Shown here piece by piece: positions 1 to 10,015 of a stretch of DNA of 64,000 nt; position 1 is the first letter of the stretch, and each line of letters opens with the position of its first letter. The translations under genes and the position numbers were made by a program. A model generated the notes under the pieces. The model was not told the DNA's origin. It did not search any database and saw only the letters and a list, made by a program, of their open reading frames with translations. The DNA lies in NCBI RefSeq assembly GCF_010614805.1, contig NZ_JAAFZC010000001.1, forward strand, positions 1,838,001 through 1,902,000, in the 5' to 3' direction. Origin of the DNA: Pseudooceanicola aestuarii. GTDB taxonomy: Bacteria; Pseudomonadota; Alphaproteobacteria; Rhodobacterales; Rhodobacteraceae.

Positions 1-1771
1 TCCAACCGAATTCGGCGCGCTTGTCGGCGATGGCCTTGACCAGGAAGTCGTGGTCATAGGCCTGCCAACCGCCTGCGGAGACAAGATAATACCGGTCCTC
101 GGACAGCCGCACGATGGTGAATTCCGTGCGGGTTGTTCCTGCGGCGGTCAGCGCGTAGGTCAGGTTGATGCGCCCGACCCTGGGCAAGCGGTTGCAGGTA
201 AACCAGTCTAGAAAGGCGGTCGCGCCCGGCCCCTCGATCAGATGTTTGGCAAAGGCGGTGGCGTCGATCAGGCCGACGCCTTCGCGTATGGCGCGGGCCT
301 CCTCCACGGCGTGGTCCCACCAGCCGCCACGGCGGAAGCTGCGGGTGCCTTCGTCGTATCCGGCGGATGCGTCGACGGGGCCGAAGTAATTCGGCCGCTC
401 CCAGCCGTTGACCTGGCCGAACTGGGCGCCACGGGCCTTTTGCCGGTCATAGGCGGGGGAGGTGCGCAGCGGGCGTGCGGCGGGGCGTTCCTCGTCCGGG
501 TGGTGCAGGATGTAGACGTGTTCATACGCCTCTTCGTTCTTGGTCACCGCGTAATCGGTGGTCATCCAGCTGCCGTAGCGTTTCGGGTCGAGCGAGGCCA
601 TGTCGATCTCGGCTTCGCCCTCGACCATCATCTGGGCCAGGTAATGCCCCGCGCCGCCCGCCGCCGTGATGCCAAAGGAGAAGCCTTCGGCCAGCCACAT
701 GTTGCGCAGCCCCGGCGCGGGGCCGATCAGGGGATTGCCATCGGGAGTGTAGCAGATCGGCCCGTTGAAATCGTCCTTCAGCCCCGTGGTTTCCGACGAG
801 GGCAGGCGATGGATCATCGACATATACTCCGCCTCGATCCGGTCGAGATCGAGCGGGAAGAGATCGGCGCGGAAACTGTCGGGCACGCCATAGGCAAACC
901 GCGCCGGGGCGTTGCGTTCATAGGGGCCCAGAATCCAGCCGCCGCGCTCTTCGCGGACGTACCATTTCGCATCCGCGTCGCGCAGCACGGGATGTTCGGC
1001 GCCGCCCTCGTCACGATACGCGACCAGCGCGGGGTCGGGTTCGGTGACGATGAACTGATGCTCTACCGGGACGGCGGGGATCTTGATCCCCAGCAGGCGG
1101 GCGGTGCGCTGGGCGTGGTTGCCCGTCGCCGTCACCACGTGTTCGGCGGTGATCACGGCCTGCTCCTCCGAGGGGACCAGGTTGCCGCCGCGTTCGACCA
1201 TCCGGGTGACGGTCACCCGCCATTCCGATCCGGTCCAGGCGTAACCGTCGACCTGCCAGCGGCGCTCGATGCTGACCCCGCGTTGGCGCGCGCCCTTGGC
1301 CATGGCCATGGTGACGTCGGCGGGGTTGATGTAGCCGTCGGTGGGGTGGAAGATCGCGCCTTCCAGGTCATCGGTCCGCACCAACGGCCAGCGCGCCGCG
1401 ATCTGGTCCGGGGTCATCCATTCGAAGGGCACTCCGCAGGTTTCCGCTGTGGCGGCATACAGCATGTATTCGTCCATCCGCGCGCGGCTTTGGGCCATGC
1501 GCAGGTTGCCGACCACGGAAAACCCCGCATTCAGGCCGGTTTCGGCCTCCAGCGATTTGTAGAATTCGACGGAATATTTATGGATATGGGTGGTCGCGAA
1601 GCTCATGTTGAACAGCGGCAACAGCCCCGCCGCGTGCCAGGTGGAACCGGAGGTCAGCTCGTCCCGCTCCAGCAGCATGACGTCCTGCCAGCCGGCGCGG
1701 GCCAGATGATAGGCGATGGAGGTGCCGACAGCGCCGCCGCCGACGACCAGAGCTTTGACATGGGGTTTCAT
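1..1771 (-). CDS. FAD-dependent dimethylglycine/sarcosine dehydrogenase-type protein, 5' part (C-terminus off the left edge)
   Basis: The product is probably a flavoprotein that oxidatively demethylates an N-methylated glycine derivative and passes the one-carbon unit to tetrahydrofolate. About 590 residues are visible. The N-terminus has a dinucleotide-binding glycine motif (GGGAVG, residues 11-16) and a TSGSTWHAAG motif around residues 40-49, whose His is the covalent FAD attachment site in DMGDH and sarcosine dehydrogenase. The last ~110 visible residues begin a GcvT-type aminomethyltransferase/folate domain (WDHAVEEARAIREGVGLIDA). Family members are ~800-830 residues, so roughly 220-240 are missing. 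The ATG at 1771 follows AAGGAG with a 9-nt spacer. The exact substrate (dimethylglycine, sarcosine or other) cannot be told from sequence alone. Confidence 0.85.
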   Translation of the reverse strand, partial: MKPHVKALVVGGGAVGTSIAYHLARAGWQDVMLLERDELTSGSTWHAAGLLPLFNMSFATTHIHKYSVEFYKSLEAETGLNAGFSVVGNLRMAQSRARMDEYMLYAATAETCGVPFEWMTPDQIAARWPLVRTDDLEGAIFHPTDGYINPADVTMAMAKGARQRGVSIERRWQVDGYAWTGSEWRVTVTRMVERGGNLVPSEEQAVITAEHVVTATGNHAQRTARLLGIKIPAVPVEHQFIVTEPDPALVAYRDEGGAEHPVLRDADAKWYVREERGGWILGPYERNAPARFAYGVPDSFRADLFPLDLDRIEAEYMSMIHRLPSSETTGLKDDFNGPICYTPDGNPLIGPAPGLRNMWLAEGFSFGITAAGGAGHYLAQMMVEGEAEIDMASLDPKRYGSWMTTDYAVTKNEEAYEHVYILHHPDEERPAARPLRTSPAYDRQKARGAQFGQVNGWERPNYFGPVDASAGYDEGTRSFRRGGWWDHAVEEARAIREGVGLIDATAFAKHLIEGPGATAFLDWFTCNRLPRVGRINLTYALTAAGTTRTEFTIVRLSEDRYYLVSAGGWQAYDHDFLVKAIADKRAEFGW

Positions 1772-2142
1772 CTGCAACGGCTCCTTGCGCAGAGTGACGG
1801 GTCAGCCACAGCTTTAGCAGCACAGGAAATTCGCGCAGGGTCCAGCCGACACAATGCCGCCCGAAACCGACCTGCCGCCGGATTGCGCGGCGCGGGTGGG
1901 GCGGCGATGGGTCGCATCCTTGTGCCGGTGGGCGGCGAATCAGCGCGCCGCAGCGACGGCGGCCGGGCACCCGCACCGCCCCCGTGGGGAGGCAATTGGA
2001 CCGGCCTGGCCGGATAATTCGTCCGAAATCACGGGTTTACCCCGCGTTGGTCACGCGCTTTGTGTTCCCGTATCGCGGGGAACCTCCTATAGTTGTCCGC
2101 GTTGGTGACATTGATAAGGACGCCTGGGGAGGCAGTGTAGAC
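1772..2142. other. Divergent intergenic region between the dehydrogenase gene and ihfB
   Basis: This 371-bp stretch has no credible gene. It holds the ribosome-binding site of the dehydrogenase gene at its left end, GC-rich sequence without convincing structure in the middle, and the probable ihfB promoter with a small dyad at its right end (2064-2093). Confidence 0.6.
2065..2093 (+). promoter_or_regulatory. Candidate ihfB promoter overlapping an inverted repeat
   Basis: TATAGT at 2088-2093 is a good -10 match. A weak -35 (TTCCCG, 2065-2070) lies 17 nt upstream. The -35 lies within a perfect 6-bp inverted repeat, GTTCCC (2064-2069) and GGGAAC (2078-2083). Transcription would begin near 2100, giving a leader of about 43 nt. 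The dyad may be a regulator site or chance; this is inferred from sequence only. Confidence 0.4.
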
Positions 2143-2430
2143 ATGATCCGTTCGGAACTGATCCAGAAGCTTGCGGATGAGAACCCGCATCTCTATCAAC
2201 GCGACGTCGAGAAGATCGTGAACACGATCTTTGACGAAATCACCCAGGCGATGGCCAGTGGCAACCGGGTGGAACTGCGCGGTTTCGGGGCCTTTTCGGT
2301 CAAGAAACGCGACGCCCGCACCGGCCGCAATCCCCGCACGGGAGAGGCGGTCGAGGTGGAGGAGAAGTTCGTGCCGTTCTTCAAGACCGGCAAGCTGCTG
2401 CGCGACCGCCTGAACGGGAAAGAGGACTGA
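2143..2430 (+). CDS. ihfB: Integration host factor subunit beta
   Basis: This encodes a 95-residue DNA-bending protein, the beta half of the IHF heterodimer, which compacts DNA and assists sigma-54 promoters, replication and recombination. The protein opens [17 protein letters not shown] and has the HU/IHF beta-arm region [18 protein letters not shown] with the conserved proline-containing tip (residues ~50-70). Length is normal for IhfB. An in-frame extension to 1984 exists, but the ATG at 2143 follows GGGGAGGCAG and gives the family N-terminus. The LapA-domain gene follows after 5 nt, so the two are probably co-transcribed, an arrangement common in Rhodobacterales. Confidence 0.96.
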   Translation: MIRSELIQKLADENPHLYQRDVEKIVNTIFDEITQAMASGNRVELRGFGAFSVKKRDARTGRNPRTGEAVEVEEKFVPFFKTGKLLRDRLNGKED

Positions 2431-2435
2431 CCCCG

Positions 2436-2777
2436 ATGCGCTATATCCGCTATGCTTTCCTGTCTGCCCTGGCGGTGGTTCTGATCGCCGTCGCGTTGGC
2501 CAACCGCGTGATCGTGACGCTTCACCTGCTGCCCGAAGGGCTGGCGCGGGTGGCGGGCGGCAACCTTTCGGTGAATTTGCCGCTGTTCGTGGTGATTTTT
2601 GCCGGCATCGTGGCCGGGCTTCTGATCGGGTTCTTCTGGGAATGGCTGCGGGAGCACAAGCACCGCGCCGAGGCCCGCCGCCGCGGCGGCGAGGCCAGGA
2701 AGCTGCAACGCGAGGTCAAGCGCCTGAAAGGCGAGAAACATCAGGGCAAGGACGAAGTTCTGGCCCTGCTGGACTGA
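2436..2777 (+). CDS. LapA-domain (DUF1049) inner-membrane protein
   Basis: This small protein of 113 residues has two predicted transmembrane helices, residues ~5-23 and ~47-68, followed by a highly basic cytoplasmic tail ([17 protein letters not shown]...). That layout matches the lipopolysaccharide assembly protein A domain family, which in E. coli (LapA/YciS) works with LapB to balance LPS synthesis. The link to LPS is by family only. It starts 5 nt after ihfB and is likely in the same transcript. The tail probably lies on the cytoplasmic face by the positive-inside rule. Confidence 0.8.
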   Translation: MRYIRYAFLSALAVVLIAVALANRVIVTLHLLPEGLARVAGGNLSVNLPLFVVIFAGIVAGLLIGFFWEWLREHKHRAEARRRGGEARKLQREVKRLKGEKHQGKDEVLALLD

Positions 2778-2793
2778 CCCGCCGGCCCTGAAC

Positions 2794-2820
2794 CTTCGGC
2801 CCCGATCCGTTGGGCCGAAG
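2794..2820. terminator. Hairpin after the ihfB-lapA pair
   Basis: A perfect 9-bp stem, CTTCGGCCC (2794-2802) with GGGCCGAAG (2812-2820), encloses a 9-nt loop. No T-run follows, so termination would be incomplete or factor-assisted. It lies between lapA-domain gene and trpF and may separate the two transcripts. GC-rich palindromes and a C-run (about 2838-2878) follow. Confidence 0.4.
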
Positions 2821-2922
2821 CGGGCGCGCGCCCGCGCGCCCCCCGGCGGGGCAGACGACGTCGTCATCCCCCCCCCATGCCCGCCGGCCCGCCCCGGACC
2901 GGCCCGACCCCGGAGCCTCCCA

Positions 2923-3582
2923 ATGCCCGACATCCGTGTAAAGATCTGTGGCCTGCGCCAGCCCGAGGACGTGGCCGCCGCCGCTCGCGCCGGGGCCGTC
3001 TATGGCGGCCTGGTCTTCTTTGCCAAATCGCCGCGCAACCTAGACATCGCCACCGCCCGCGACCTGGCTGTGGACGCCCCTCTGGGCCTGGCCAAGGTCG
3101 GGCTGATGGTGAACCCCGAAAACGCCTTTCTGGACGCGGTGAACGCTGCCGTGCCCCTGGACATGATCCAGCTCCACGGTGCGGAGACACCGGAGCGTGT
3201 GGCCGAGGTCAAGGCCCGCACCGGCCTGCCGGTGATGAAGGCCGTGGGCGTGGCCAGCGCCGATGATCTGCCCGCGCTGGACGCCCATGCGGCGGTGGCC
3301 GATCAATTGCTGATCGATGCCAAGCCGCCGCGCGACGCCACGCTGCCGGGGGGCAACGGCGTCGCCTTTGACTGGCGGCTGATCGCCAATCGCCGCTGGA
3401 CCCGACCCTGGATGCTGGCCGGAGGGCTGACCCCCGACAACGTGGCCGAGGCGATCGCCCTGACCGGGGCGAAGCAGGTCGATGTGTCCTCTGGCGTGGA
3501 GCGCGCGCCGGGGGAGAAGGACGCCGATCTGATCGCCAGGTTCGTCGCCGCAGCGCAGGCCCGTCCGGTGCCCCGGTTCTGA
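2923..3582 (+). CDS. trpF: Phosphoribosylanthranilate isomerase
   Basis: This 219-residue enzyme isomerises N-(5-phosphoribosyl)anthranilate to the 1-deoxyribulose form, the third step of tryptophan synthesis. It is a single (beta/alpha)8 barrel. The family N-terminus [12 protein letters not shown] carries the catalytic Cys in the KICG motif (residue ~8), and DVSSGVE near residue 185 is the C-terminal phosphate-binding motif with the preceding catalytic Asp region. Length is normal. trpB follows 105 bp downstream on the same strand; trpA is not seen between them, so it must be elsewhere or downstream in the genome. Confidence 0.95.
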   Translation: MPDIRVKICGLRQPEDVAAAARAGAVYGGLVFFAKSPRNLDIATARDLAVDAPLGLAKVGLMVNPENAFLDAVNAAVPLDMIQLHGAETPERVAEVKARTGLPVMKAVGVASADDLPALDAHAAVADQLLIDAKPPRDATLPGGNGVAFDWRLIANRRWTRPWMLAGGLTPDNVAEAIALTGAKQVDVSSGVERAPGEKDADLIARFVAAAQARPVPRF

Positions 3583-3687
3583 TCGCAGGGCCGAGCAGAC
3601 GTCCCGCATGCGGCTGCGCGCATTTTGGCGATGGTCAATCGGGCTTTCGTTTCGTAAGCACAAACAACCCAGATACCGGAGGGCGCG

Positions 3688-4917
3688 ATGGCCGACGATC
3701 TCTTCAATTCCTTCATGAACGGACCGGATGAAAAGGGCCGTTTCGGCGAATTCGGCGGGCGCTTCGTCTCGGAGACGCTGATGCCGCTGATCCTCGACCT
3801 TGAGGCGCAGTACGAACATGCCAAGACCGACCCGGCCTTCTGGGCGGAGATGGACGACCTGTGGACCCACTACGTGGGCCGGCCAAGCCCACTGTATTTC
3901 GCCTCGCGGCTGACCGAACATCTGGGCGGCGCCAAAGTCTACCTCAAGCGGGACGAGCTGAACCACACCGGCGCGCACAAGATCAACAACGTGCTGGGCC
4001 AGATCATCCTGGCCCGCCGCATGGGCAAGACCCGGATCATCGCCGAAACCGGCGCCGGACAGCACGGGGTGGCCACCGCAACGGTCTGCGCCAAGTTCGG
4101 GCTGAAATGCGTCGTCTACATGGGCGCCCATGACGTGGAGCGGCAGAAGCCCAACGTGTTCCGCATGAAGCTGCTGGGCGCAGAGGTCGTGCCCGTCACC
4201 TCGGGGCGGGGGACGCTGAAGGACGCGATGAACGACGCACTGCGTGATTGGGTGACCAACGTGCGGGAGACGTTCTACTGCATCGGCACCGTGGCCGGGC
4301 CACATCCCTATCCGGCGATGGTACGCGATTTCCAGGCGATCATCGGCAAGGAAGTGCGCGAACAATTGCAGGCCCAGGAAGGCGCCGGGCGCCTGCCGGA
4401 CACGCTGGTCGCGGCCATCGGCGGCGGGTCCAATGCCATGGGGCTGTTCTATCCGTTTCTGGACGACAAGTCTGTCAACATCATCGGGGTGGAGGCCGGC
4501 GGCAAGGGGGTCGACCTGAAGATGGAGCATTGCGCTTCTCTCACCGGGGGACGTCCGGGAGTGCTGCACGGTAACCGGACCTACCTGCTTCAGGACGAGG
4601 ACGGCCAGATCCTGGAGGGACATTCGATTTCCGCCGGACTGGATTACCCGGGTATCGGTCCGGAACATTCCTGGCTGCACGATGTGGGCCGCGCGCAATA
4701 TGTCTCCATCACCGACAAGGAGGCGCTGGAGGCGTTCCAGATCTGCTGTGCGCTGGAAGGGATCATCCCTGCTTTGGAACCCTCTCATGCTCTTGCCCAT
4801 GTGATGAAGATCGCGCCGGAACTGCCCGCCGACCATATCATCGTGATGAACATGTGCGGACGAGGCGACAAGGACATCTTTGCCGTGGCCGATCACCTGG
4901 GCACCGATCTGAACTGA
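3688..4917 (+). CDS. trpB: Tryptophan synthase subunit beta
   Basis: This 409-residue PLP enzyme condenses indole (channelled from TrpA) with serine to give tryptophan. Diagnostic features are the PLP-lysine motif [15 protein letters not shown], the [10 protein letters not shown] catalytic loop, and the phosphate-binding glycine run [11 protein letters not shown]. The C-terminal NMCGRGDKD motif is also present. The start ATG is preceded by GGAGGG. Neighbours are trpF upstream and convergent pth downstream, with only ~84 bp between the stop codons. Length is the usual one for alphaproteobacterial TrpB1. Confidence 0.97.
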   Translation: MADDLFNSFMNGPDEKGRFGEFGGRFVSETLMPLILDLEAQYEHAKTDPAFWAEMDDLWTHYVGRPSPLYFASRLTEHLGGAKVYLKRDELNHTGAHKINNVLGQIILARRMGKTRIIAETGAGQHGVATATVCAKFGLKCVVYMGAHDVERQKPNVFRMKLLGAEVVPVTSGRGTLKDAMNDALRDWVTNVRETFYCIGTVAGPHPYPAMVRDFQAIIGKEVREQLQAQEGAGRLPDTLVAAIGGGSNAMGLFYPFLDDKSVNIIGVEAGGKGVDLKMEHCASLTGGRPGVLHGNRTYLLQDEDGQILEGHSISAGLDYPGIGPEHSWLHDVGRAQYVSITDKEALEAFQICCALEGIIPALEPSHALAHVMKIAPELPADHIIVMNMCGRGDKDIFAVADHLGTDLN

Positions 4918-5001
4918 TCGCAGCGCCATGCCGAAACGCGGAATGCCGGGGCAGGGGGCTGCTCCGGCGTGGGTGTTCGGGGGCGGTCGCCGCGCTGCCG
5001 G

Positions 5002-5688
5002 TCAGCCGCGGAACCGGTCGCGCAATTTTTCAAGGGGGGACCGGGCGTCCTCCGCCGGCGCGGGGGCGGCGGCAGGCTTCGGATCCGTCGCCGGGCGCGC
5101 CGTCCCGGTGGAGGACCGGGGCGGGTTGACCCGCAGACCCACGGCGTTCAGAAAGTTCGCGTTTTCCCCGGCTGCCAGCGCATCCGCACCGTCGCCAATG
5201 CCGCGCAACAGGTCGTCCAGCCAGACCTGATCGGCCTTGGCGAAATCCGACAGGACATAGCCCGCCACCCTGTCCTTGTGGCCGGGGTGGCCGATGCCCA
5301 GCCGGACGCGGTGATATTCCGTGCCGATATGCTGATGGATCGAGCGCAGGCCGTTGTGCCCGGCATGGCCGCCATTCCACTTTACCTTGCACTTGCCCGG
5401 CGCCAGGTCGAGTTCATCGTGAAAGACGGTCACGTCCTCCGGCTCCAGCTTGAAGAAGCGCATGGCCTCTCCCACCGATTGGCCGGACAGGTTCATGAAG
5501 GTCGCGGGCTTCAGCAGGATGACCCGCAGCCCGCCCAGGCGCCCCTCGCTGATCTCTCCCTGGAACTTGGACTTCCACGGGCCGAAGCCGTGATCTTCGG
5601 CGATGCGATCCAGTGCCATGAACCCGATATTATGACGGTTCTGCGCGTATTTCGGACCGGGATTTCCCAGCCCCACGAAAAGCTGCAT
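5002..5688 (-). CDS. pth: Peptidyl-tRNA hydrolase
   Basis: This 228-residue enzyme releases the peptide from prematurely dropped peptidyl-tRNA in the cytoplasm. The N-terminus MQLFVGLGNPGPKYAQNRHN holds the conserved Asn and the catalytic His of the family. Further signatures are FMNLSGQSV and VFHDELDL and the GGHAGHNGLRS loop. The last ~35 residues are an Ala/Pro-rich tail (AAAPAPAEDARSP), common in alphaproteobacteria and dispensable for the fold. It lies downstream of rplY on the same strand, a common pairing, but a strong terminator separates them here. Confidence 0.96.
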   Translation of the reverse strand: MQLFVGLGNPGPKYAQNRHNIGFMALDRIAEDHGFGPWKSKFQGEISEGRLGGLRVILLKPATFMNLSGQSVGEAMRFFKLEPEDVTVFHDELDLAPGKCKVKWNGGHAGHNGLRSIHQHIGTEYHRVRLGIGHPGHKDRVAGYVLSDFAKADQVWLDDLLRGIGDGADALAAGENANFLNAVGLRVNPPRSSTGTARPATDPKPAAAPAPAEDARSPLEKLRDRFRG

Positions 5689-5784
5689 GACAGCCTCCCT
5701 GTTGGCGATATGGTCTTGTACGTGGCCGCGCGGTGCGGGTCCAGTGACAGCGATAGGGCGCGCGGGGCACGGCGGTCAATGGGC

Positions 5785-5820
5785 ATGAAGAAACCCGCCG
5801 GCGCAGGGTCCGGCGGGTTC
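5785..5820 (-). terminator. Rho-independent terminator after rplY
   Basis: Read on the minus strand, GAACCCGCCGG (5820-5810) pairs with CCGGCGGGTTT (5801-5791). The 8-nt loop is followed by TTCTTC. It starts 40 nt past the rplY stop and precedes pth, so pth expression probably depends on read-through or its own promoter. Confidence 0.85.
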
Positions 5821-5859
5821 GGATGGTGCAGCAGGCCGCCGCGATGCGGCGGGCCGGGA

Positions 5860-6504
5860 TCACTCGGCTGTGTCGGCCTTCTGCTCGGTGACTTCGGTCT
5901 CTGCCGGTTCGTCATCGTCGGTTTGCGAGGCCAGGCCGGACGGGGCCTGCACGTTGGCGATCACGAAATCGCGGTCGATCGTCGGCTTGGTGCCTTCGGG
6001 CAGGGTGACGGAAGAGATCGTCAGCGTGTCGCCGATCTCCAGCCCGGTCAGATCGACGACGATCTTCTCCGGGATGTCACCGGCCGTGACGACCAGTTCG
6101 ACGTCGGGACGCACGACGGTCAGGACGCCGCCACGCTTCAGGCCGGGGGCGGCCGCTTCGTTGATGAACTCCACGGGAATGTGCAGGTTCACCTTGGACG
6201 TGCGGCGCAGGCGCATCAGGTCGATATGGGTCGGCAGATCCTTGACCACGTCGCGCTGAATGCCACGGCAGATCACGCGGACATCTTCGTGACCTTCGAC
6301 CTTCAGGTTGTAGAGGGTCGCCATGAACCGGCCCTTGCGCAGGCGGGTCAGCAGGTCGTTGAAGGGCAGTTGAATGGACAGGGGGTCGACACCGCCGCCA
6401 TAGACAACACCGGGAACCATGCCAGCACGACGTGCTGCGCGAGCGGCGCCCTTGCCGGTCCCCGCGCGTTCCTCGGCCACGAGATCAGGAATTTCTCCAG
6501 CCAT
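5860..6504 (-). CDS. rplY: 50S ribosomal protein L25/general stress protein Ctc
   Basis: This 214-residue protein binds 5S rRNA in the large subunit. It has the N-terminal L25 domain ([19 protein letters not shown], then [14 protein letters not shown]) and the C-terminal TL5 beta domain ending in an acidic tail ([19 protein letters not shown]). This is the long form usual outside gammaproteobacteria. A longer in-frame open reading frame extends upstream across the Hsp70-like gene, but the ATG at 6504 gives the family N-terminus and is preceded by TTGGAG. pth is downstream. Confidence 0.95.
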   Translation of the reverse strand: MAGEIPDLVAEERAGTGKGAARAARRAGMVPGVVYGGGVDPLSIQLPFNDLLTRLRKGRFMATLYNLKVEGHEDVRVICRGIQRDVVKDLPTHIDLMRLRRTSKVNLHIPVEFINEAAAPGLKRGGVLTVVRPDVELVVTAGDIPEKIVVDLTGLEIGDTLTISSVTLPEGTKPTIDRDFVIANVQAPSGLASQTDDDEPAETEVTEQKADTAE

Positions 6505-6684
6505 AATATATCTCCAAGGTTGGGGCGGGCATCCTCCAAGGCTGTATGCCCGCGTTAAGGCTCGTGCGGTTACACGGATTCCTGCGGAAAGCAAAGCGGT
6601 TTCGTCGCCGCGCCGTGCCGGACCCTTGCGGTGCGCCGTCTCGCAGCGTAAGGGCAGGCCTTTGCCCCGAGCCAGGACCGCCCG

Positions 6685-7938
6685 ATGCCCGCCCCCCGCC
6701 TTGCCGTCGATTTCGGAACCTCCAATTCCGCCGCCGCCGTTCTGGTGGATGGCCGTCCGCAGCGTCTGCCGATCGAGGCAGGCGCCGAAACCCTGCCCAC
6801 CGCCGTGTTCTTTCCAGCGGATGGCGGCGCGATGCAGATCGGTCAGGCCGCCGCGCGCGCCCTGATCGCGGGTGACGAAGGGCGCTACATGCGGGCGCTG
6901 AAATCGGTGCTGGGCACGCCGCTGTTTCACGAAAAACGCCCCCTTGGCGGGCGGCGGCGTACCCTGGCCGAGATCGTCACCGCTTTCCTCGCCGCGCTGC
7001 GCGCCCGGGCGGAGGCGGAGACGGGCAGGCGCTATACCTCTGTCTTGTCGGGACGGCCGGTCCGGTTTCATTCCGCCGCCGCCGATGCCGCCCGCGACGC
7101 CGTCGCGCAGGCGGATCTGGAAGGGTGCTACCACGCCGCCGGCTTTACCGACGTGGCGTTCCTGGCCGAACCGGAGGCCGCCGCCCTGGCCAGTACCGGC
7201 ACCGCCGGAGAGACGGGGCTGATCGTCGATATCGGCGGCGGGACGTCGGATTTCACGCTGTTCCGGCGCCATGACACGGGGATCGACGTGGTGGGCAGCC
7301 ATGGTGTGCGGCTGGGCGGCACGGATTTCGACCGGGCCGTTTCCCTCGCCTTTGCCATGCCCCAGCTGGGGCTGGGCGGGCAGCTGCGCCGTGTGCTGGG
7401 CGAGGGGCTGCTGCCGGTGCCGCGCCCGATCTACAATGACCTGGCCAGCTGGGCGATGATTCCATTCCTCTACACCCGCGAGACGGAACGGATGGCCGAA
7501 GATCTGGCCGCCCATGCGCTGGAGCCGGAGAAGATGGCCCGCCTGGTCGAGGTCATCCGCGATCAGCTGGGCCATGACCTGGCTTTTGCGGTGGAACGCG
7601 GCAAGATCGCGGCCAACGGCGCGGCGCGGGATGCGGCGGTGGACATGTCGATGATCGTGCGCGGGCTGTCCGTTCCGCTCAGCCTGGGCGGGGTGAACGA
7701 CGCGCTGGCAGGCTACCGCGAGACGCTGCGCCATGCCCTGCTGGAGACGCTGTTTGCCACCGGCACCGCGCCCGATGCGGTAAATCACGTCGTTCTGGTC
7801 GGCGGCTCCAGCCTGATGAGGATGGTGGAGGAAGAGGCCCGCGCCGCCTGTCCCGCCGCCCGCATCAGCCGGTCCGAGGCCTTTACCGCCGTGGTCGACG
7901 GCCTGGCCCTGGCTACGGTGCAGCCGGCGCAGCACTGA
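6685..7938 (+). CDS. Hsp70-family (YegD-like) protein, ATPase domain only
   Basis: This 417-residue protein has the actin/Hsp70 ATPase fold. The phosphate-1 loop is [14 protein letters not shown] (residues ~5-18), and [15 protein letters not shown] is the phosphate-2 loop. [16 protein letters not shown] is the adenosine-binding motif near the C-terminus. At 417 residues it lacks the DnaK substrate-binding domain and lid, like E. coli YegD. Its clients are unknown. It is divergent from rplY (180 bp between start codons) and convergent with the acetoacetyl-CoA synthetase gene. Family assignment is firm; any chaperone role is inferred. Confidence 0.85.
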   Translation: MPAPRLAVDFGTSNSAAAVLVDGRPQRLPIEAGAETLPTAVFFPADGGAMQIGQAAARALIAGDEGRYMRALKSVLGTPLFHEKRPLGGRRRTLAEIVTAFLAALRARAEAETGRRYTSVLSGRPVRFHSAAADAARDAVAQADLEGCYHAAGFTDVAFLAEPEAAALASTGTAGETGLIVDIGGGTSDFTLFRRHDTGIDVVGSHGVRLGGTDFDRAVSLAFAMPQLGLGGQLRRVLGEGLLPVPRPIYNDLASWAMIPFLYTRETERMAEDLAAHALEPEKMARLVEVIRDQLGHDLAFAVERGKIAANGAARDAAVDMSMIVRGLSVPLSLGGVNDALAGYRETLRHALLETLFATGTAPDAVNHVVLVGGSSLMRMVEEEARAACPAARISRSEAFTAVVDGLALATVQPAQH

Positions 7939-7973
7939 CGGCGCACGGCTGGCAGGCGCCGCGCCATGCCGCG

Positions 7974-9938
7974 TCAGGCCAGGGCGGCCTGACGTTCGCG
8001 GGCGTAATCCATGTAGGCGTCGAAACTGGCGGGGTTGGCCATGCTGTCGCGATTCACCACTTTTTCGGGATCGCCACCCAGCAACAATTTCTTCACCGGC
8101 ACTTCCAGTTTCTTGCCCGACAGGGTGCGTGGAACCTCGGCCATCTGCACGATGTCATCGGGCAGGAACCGGGCGGAGACGGAGGCCCGGATCGCGCCCC
8201 CGATCCGGTCGCGCATCGCCTCGTCCAGCGTGCCCCCCTCGCGCAGCACGACAAACAGCGCCATGAAACTGTCGCGGCCCAGGAATTCCAGGTCGACGAC
8301 CAGACTGTCCAGAACCTCGTCCAGCCCCTCCACCGCGCGGTAGATCTCGGAGGAGCCAAGGCGCAGCCCGCGCCGGTTGATCGTGGCATCGGATCGGCCA
8401 TAGATGATCGACCCGCCGGTAGCGGTGAATTCGATCCAGTCGCCGTGGCGCCAGATGCCGGGATAGGTGTCGAAATAGCTTTCGTGCAGGCGTGATCCGT
8501 CGTCGTCCCCCCACAGGTACAGCGGCATGGCGGGAAGGGGTTCGGTGCAGACCAGTTCGCCGACCTCGCCGATGACCTCCCGCCCGTCAGGATCATAGGC
8601 CCGCACGGCATTGCCCAGGGCGCGACATTGCATTTCGCCCGCGCGCACCGGCATCATCGGATTGCCCAGGACAAAGGCCCCTGCCAGGTCCGTCCCGCCG
8701 GAAATGGGCGCCAGCCAGACGTCGGATTTCACCTCGCCGTAGATCCAGTCATAGCCTTCGGGCGACAGCGGCGATCCGGTGGAGCCGAGAGAGCGCAGCG
8801 CCGACAGGTCCAGCGTGGCCCCCGGCCGCACACCGGCCTTCTCGCAGCCCATGTAGAATGCGGCGCCCGCGCCGAAATAGGTCAGCCGTTCCTCGGCCAC
8901 CATGCGCCACAGCTCCAGCAGGTCGGGATGGTTCGGGGCGCCGTCGAACAGCGCGACCGTGGCGCCCTGCGCCAGCGCGGTCCACTGCCCGTTCCACATG
9001 ATCCATCCCGATGAGGTCATCCAGCAGAACCGATCCGTTGCCGTCAGGTCCATGTGGATCGCCTGTTTCGCCCCCTCCAGCAGAATGCCGCCATGACCAT
9101 GCACGATGGGTTTGGGATTGCCCGTGGTGCCGGAGGAATAGACCACCCAGACCGGATGCGAGAACGGCAGCATCTCGGGTTCCGGCGGCTGTGGTCGGGC
9201 GATCAGCGTCGCCCAGTCGGTCCATCCCGCGGGCAGAGGGGTGCCGGTGGCCACGCCGATCCGCTGCTCCAGCCCGGGCAGGGCGTTGGCGATGTCCTCG
9301 ATCAGGGCGGTGCGGTCGTGACGTTTGCCGCCGTGGACATAGGCATGTTGCGCGATCAGCACCTTTGGCGCGATCTGGCGGAACCGGTCCAGGATCGCCA
9401 CATGCCCCATGTCGGGGGAGCAGATCGACCAGATCGCCCCCAGGCTGACACAGGCCAGCATGGCGATCAGCGCCTCGGGCGTGTTGGGAAGGATGGCCAC
9501 CACCCGGTCGCCCCGTGTCACACCACGCGCCTTCAGCGCCGCCTGCACCGCGCCGACCCGGTCGGCCAATTCCCCCCAACCAAGGCGCTGGCGGCCAAAG
9601 GTCTCCGACCACAGGATCAGCGCGGTGTCATCGGGATGCGCGGCGGCGTGGCGCAGGATGGGCAGGGCGAAATTGGTGGTGGCGCCGGGAAACCAGTCGG
9701 CGCCGGGCATCCGGGCCTCGGGCAGAACCTCGCGCCAGCCGGTGACGGGCAGGTCGCGAAACTCGATCAGCGCGGTCCAGAACCCGGCCAGATCGGTCAC
9801 CGACCAATGCCACAACGCGTCGTAATCGGCGAAGTCCAGCCCCCGCTCCGCCCGCAGCCAGCGCTGGAATTCGGCCATGGTGCTGGCCTCTGCGCGGTCC
9901 TTGGACGGGGTCCAGAGGATCGGATTTTCGTCTGCCAT
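7974..9938 (-). CDS. Acetoacetate-CoA ligase
   Basis: This 654-residue adenylate-forming enzyme activates acetoacetate to acetoacetyl-CoA with ATP and CoA, feeding ketone-body or PHB-cycle carbon to acetyl-CoA. The AMP-binding motif [18 protein letters not shown] lies mid-protein. ISGGTDLAG follows, and the C-terminal catalytic lysine motif is [16 protein letters not shown]. The N-terminus ([21 protein letters not shown]) is typical of this subfamily rather than acetyl-CoA synthetases. The long in-frame upstream extension overlaps lldD and is rejected; ATG 9938 gives the family length. The FMN dehydrogenase gene lies 77 bp upstream on the same strand. Confidence 0.92.
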   Translation of the reverse strand: MADENPILWTPSKDRAEASTMAEFQRWLRAERGLDFADYDALWHWSVTDLAGFWTALIEFRDLPVTGWREVLPEARMPGADWFPGATTNFALPILRHAAAHPDDTALILWSETFGRQRLGWGELADRVGAVQAALKARGVTRGDRVVAILPNTPEALIAMLACVSLGAIWSICSPDMGHVAILDRFRQIAPKVLIAQHAYVHGGKRHDRTALIEDIANALPGLEQRIGVATGTPLPAGWTDWATLIARPQPPEPEMLPFSHPVWVVYSSGTTGNPKPIVHGHGGILLEGAKQAIHMDLTATDRFCWMTSSGWIMWNGQWTALAQGATVALFDGAPNHPDLLELWRMVAEERLTYFGAGAAFYMGCEKAGVRPGATLDLSALRSLGSTGSPLSPEGYDWIYGEVKSDVWLAPISGGTDLAGAFVLGNPMMPVRAGEMQCRALGNAVRAYDPDGREVIGEVGELVCTEPLPAMPLYLWGDDDGSRLHESYFDTYPGIWRHGDWIEFTATGGSIIYGRSDATINRRGLRLGSSEIYRAVEGLDEVLDSLVVDLEFLGRDSFMALFVVLREGGTLDEAMRDRIGGAIRASVSARFLPDDIVQMAEVPRTLSGKKLEVPVKKLLLGGDPEKVVNRDSMANPASFDAYMDYARERQAALA

Positions 9939-10015
9939 TTCAAATGCCTCCCCGGCCTGCCTCGCTCCCGTTGCGCAGCGTTCCACGGCGCGGCGCGCTT
10001 GGCAAGGGGCGGGGG

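Noticed and set aside
3583..3687. A trp leader peptide or attenuator before trpB
   Set aside because: The 105-bp gap has no short frame with Trp codons and no alternative hairpin set; only a good ribosome-binding site is seen.
5860..7935. A 691-residue minus-strand open frame running across the Hsp70-like gene
   Set aside because: Only the last 214 residues (rplY, from ATG 6504) are real. The rest is a GC-rich antisense shadow of the Hsp70-like gene.
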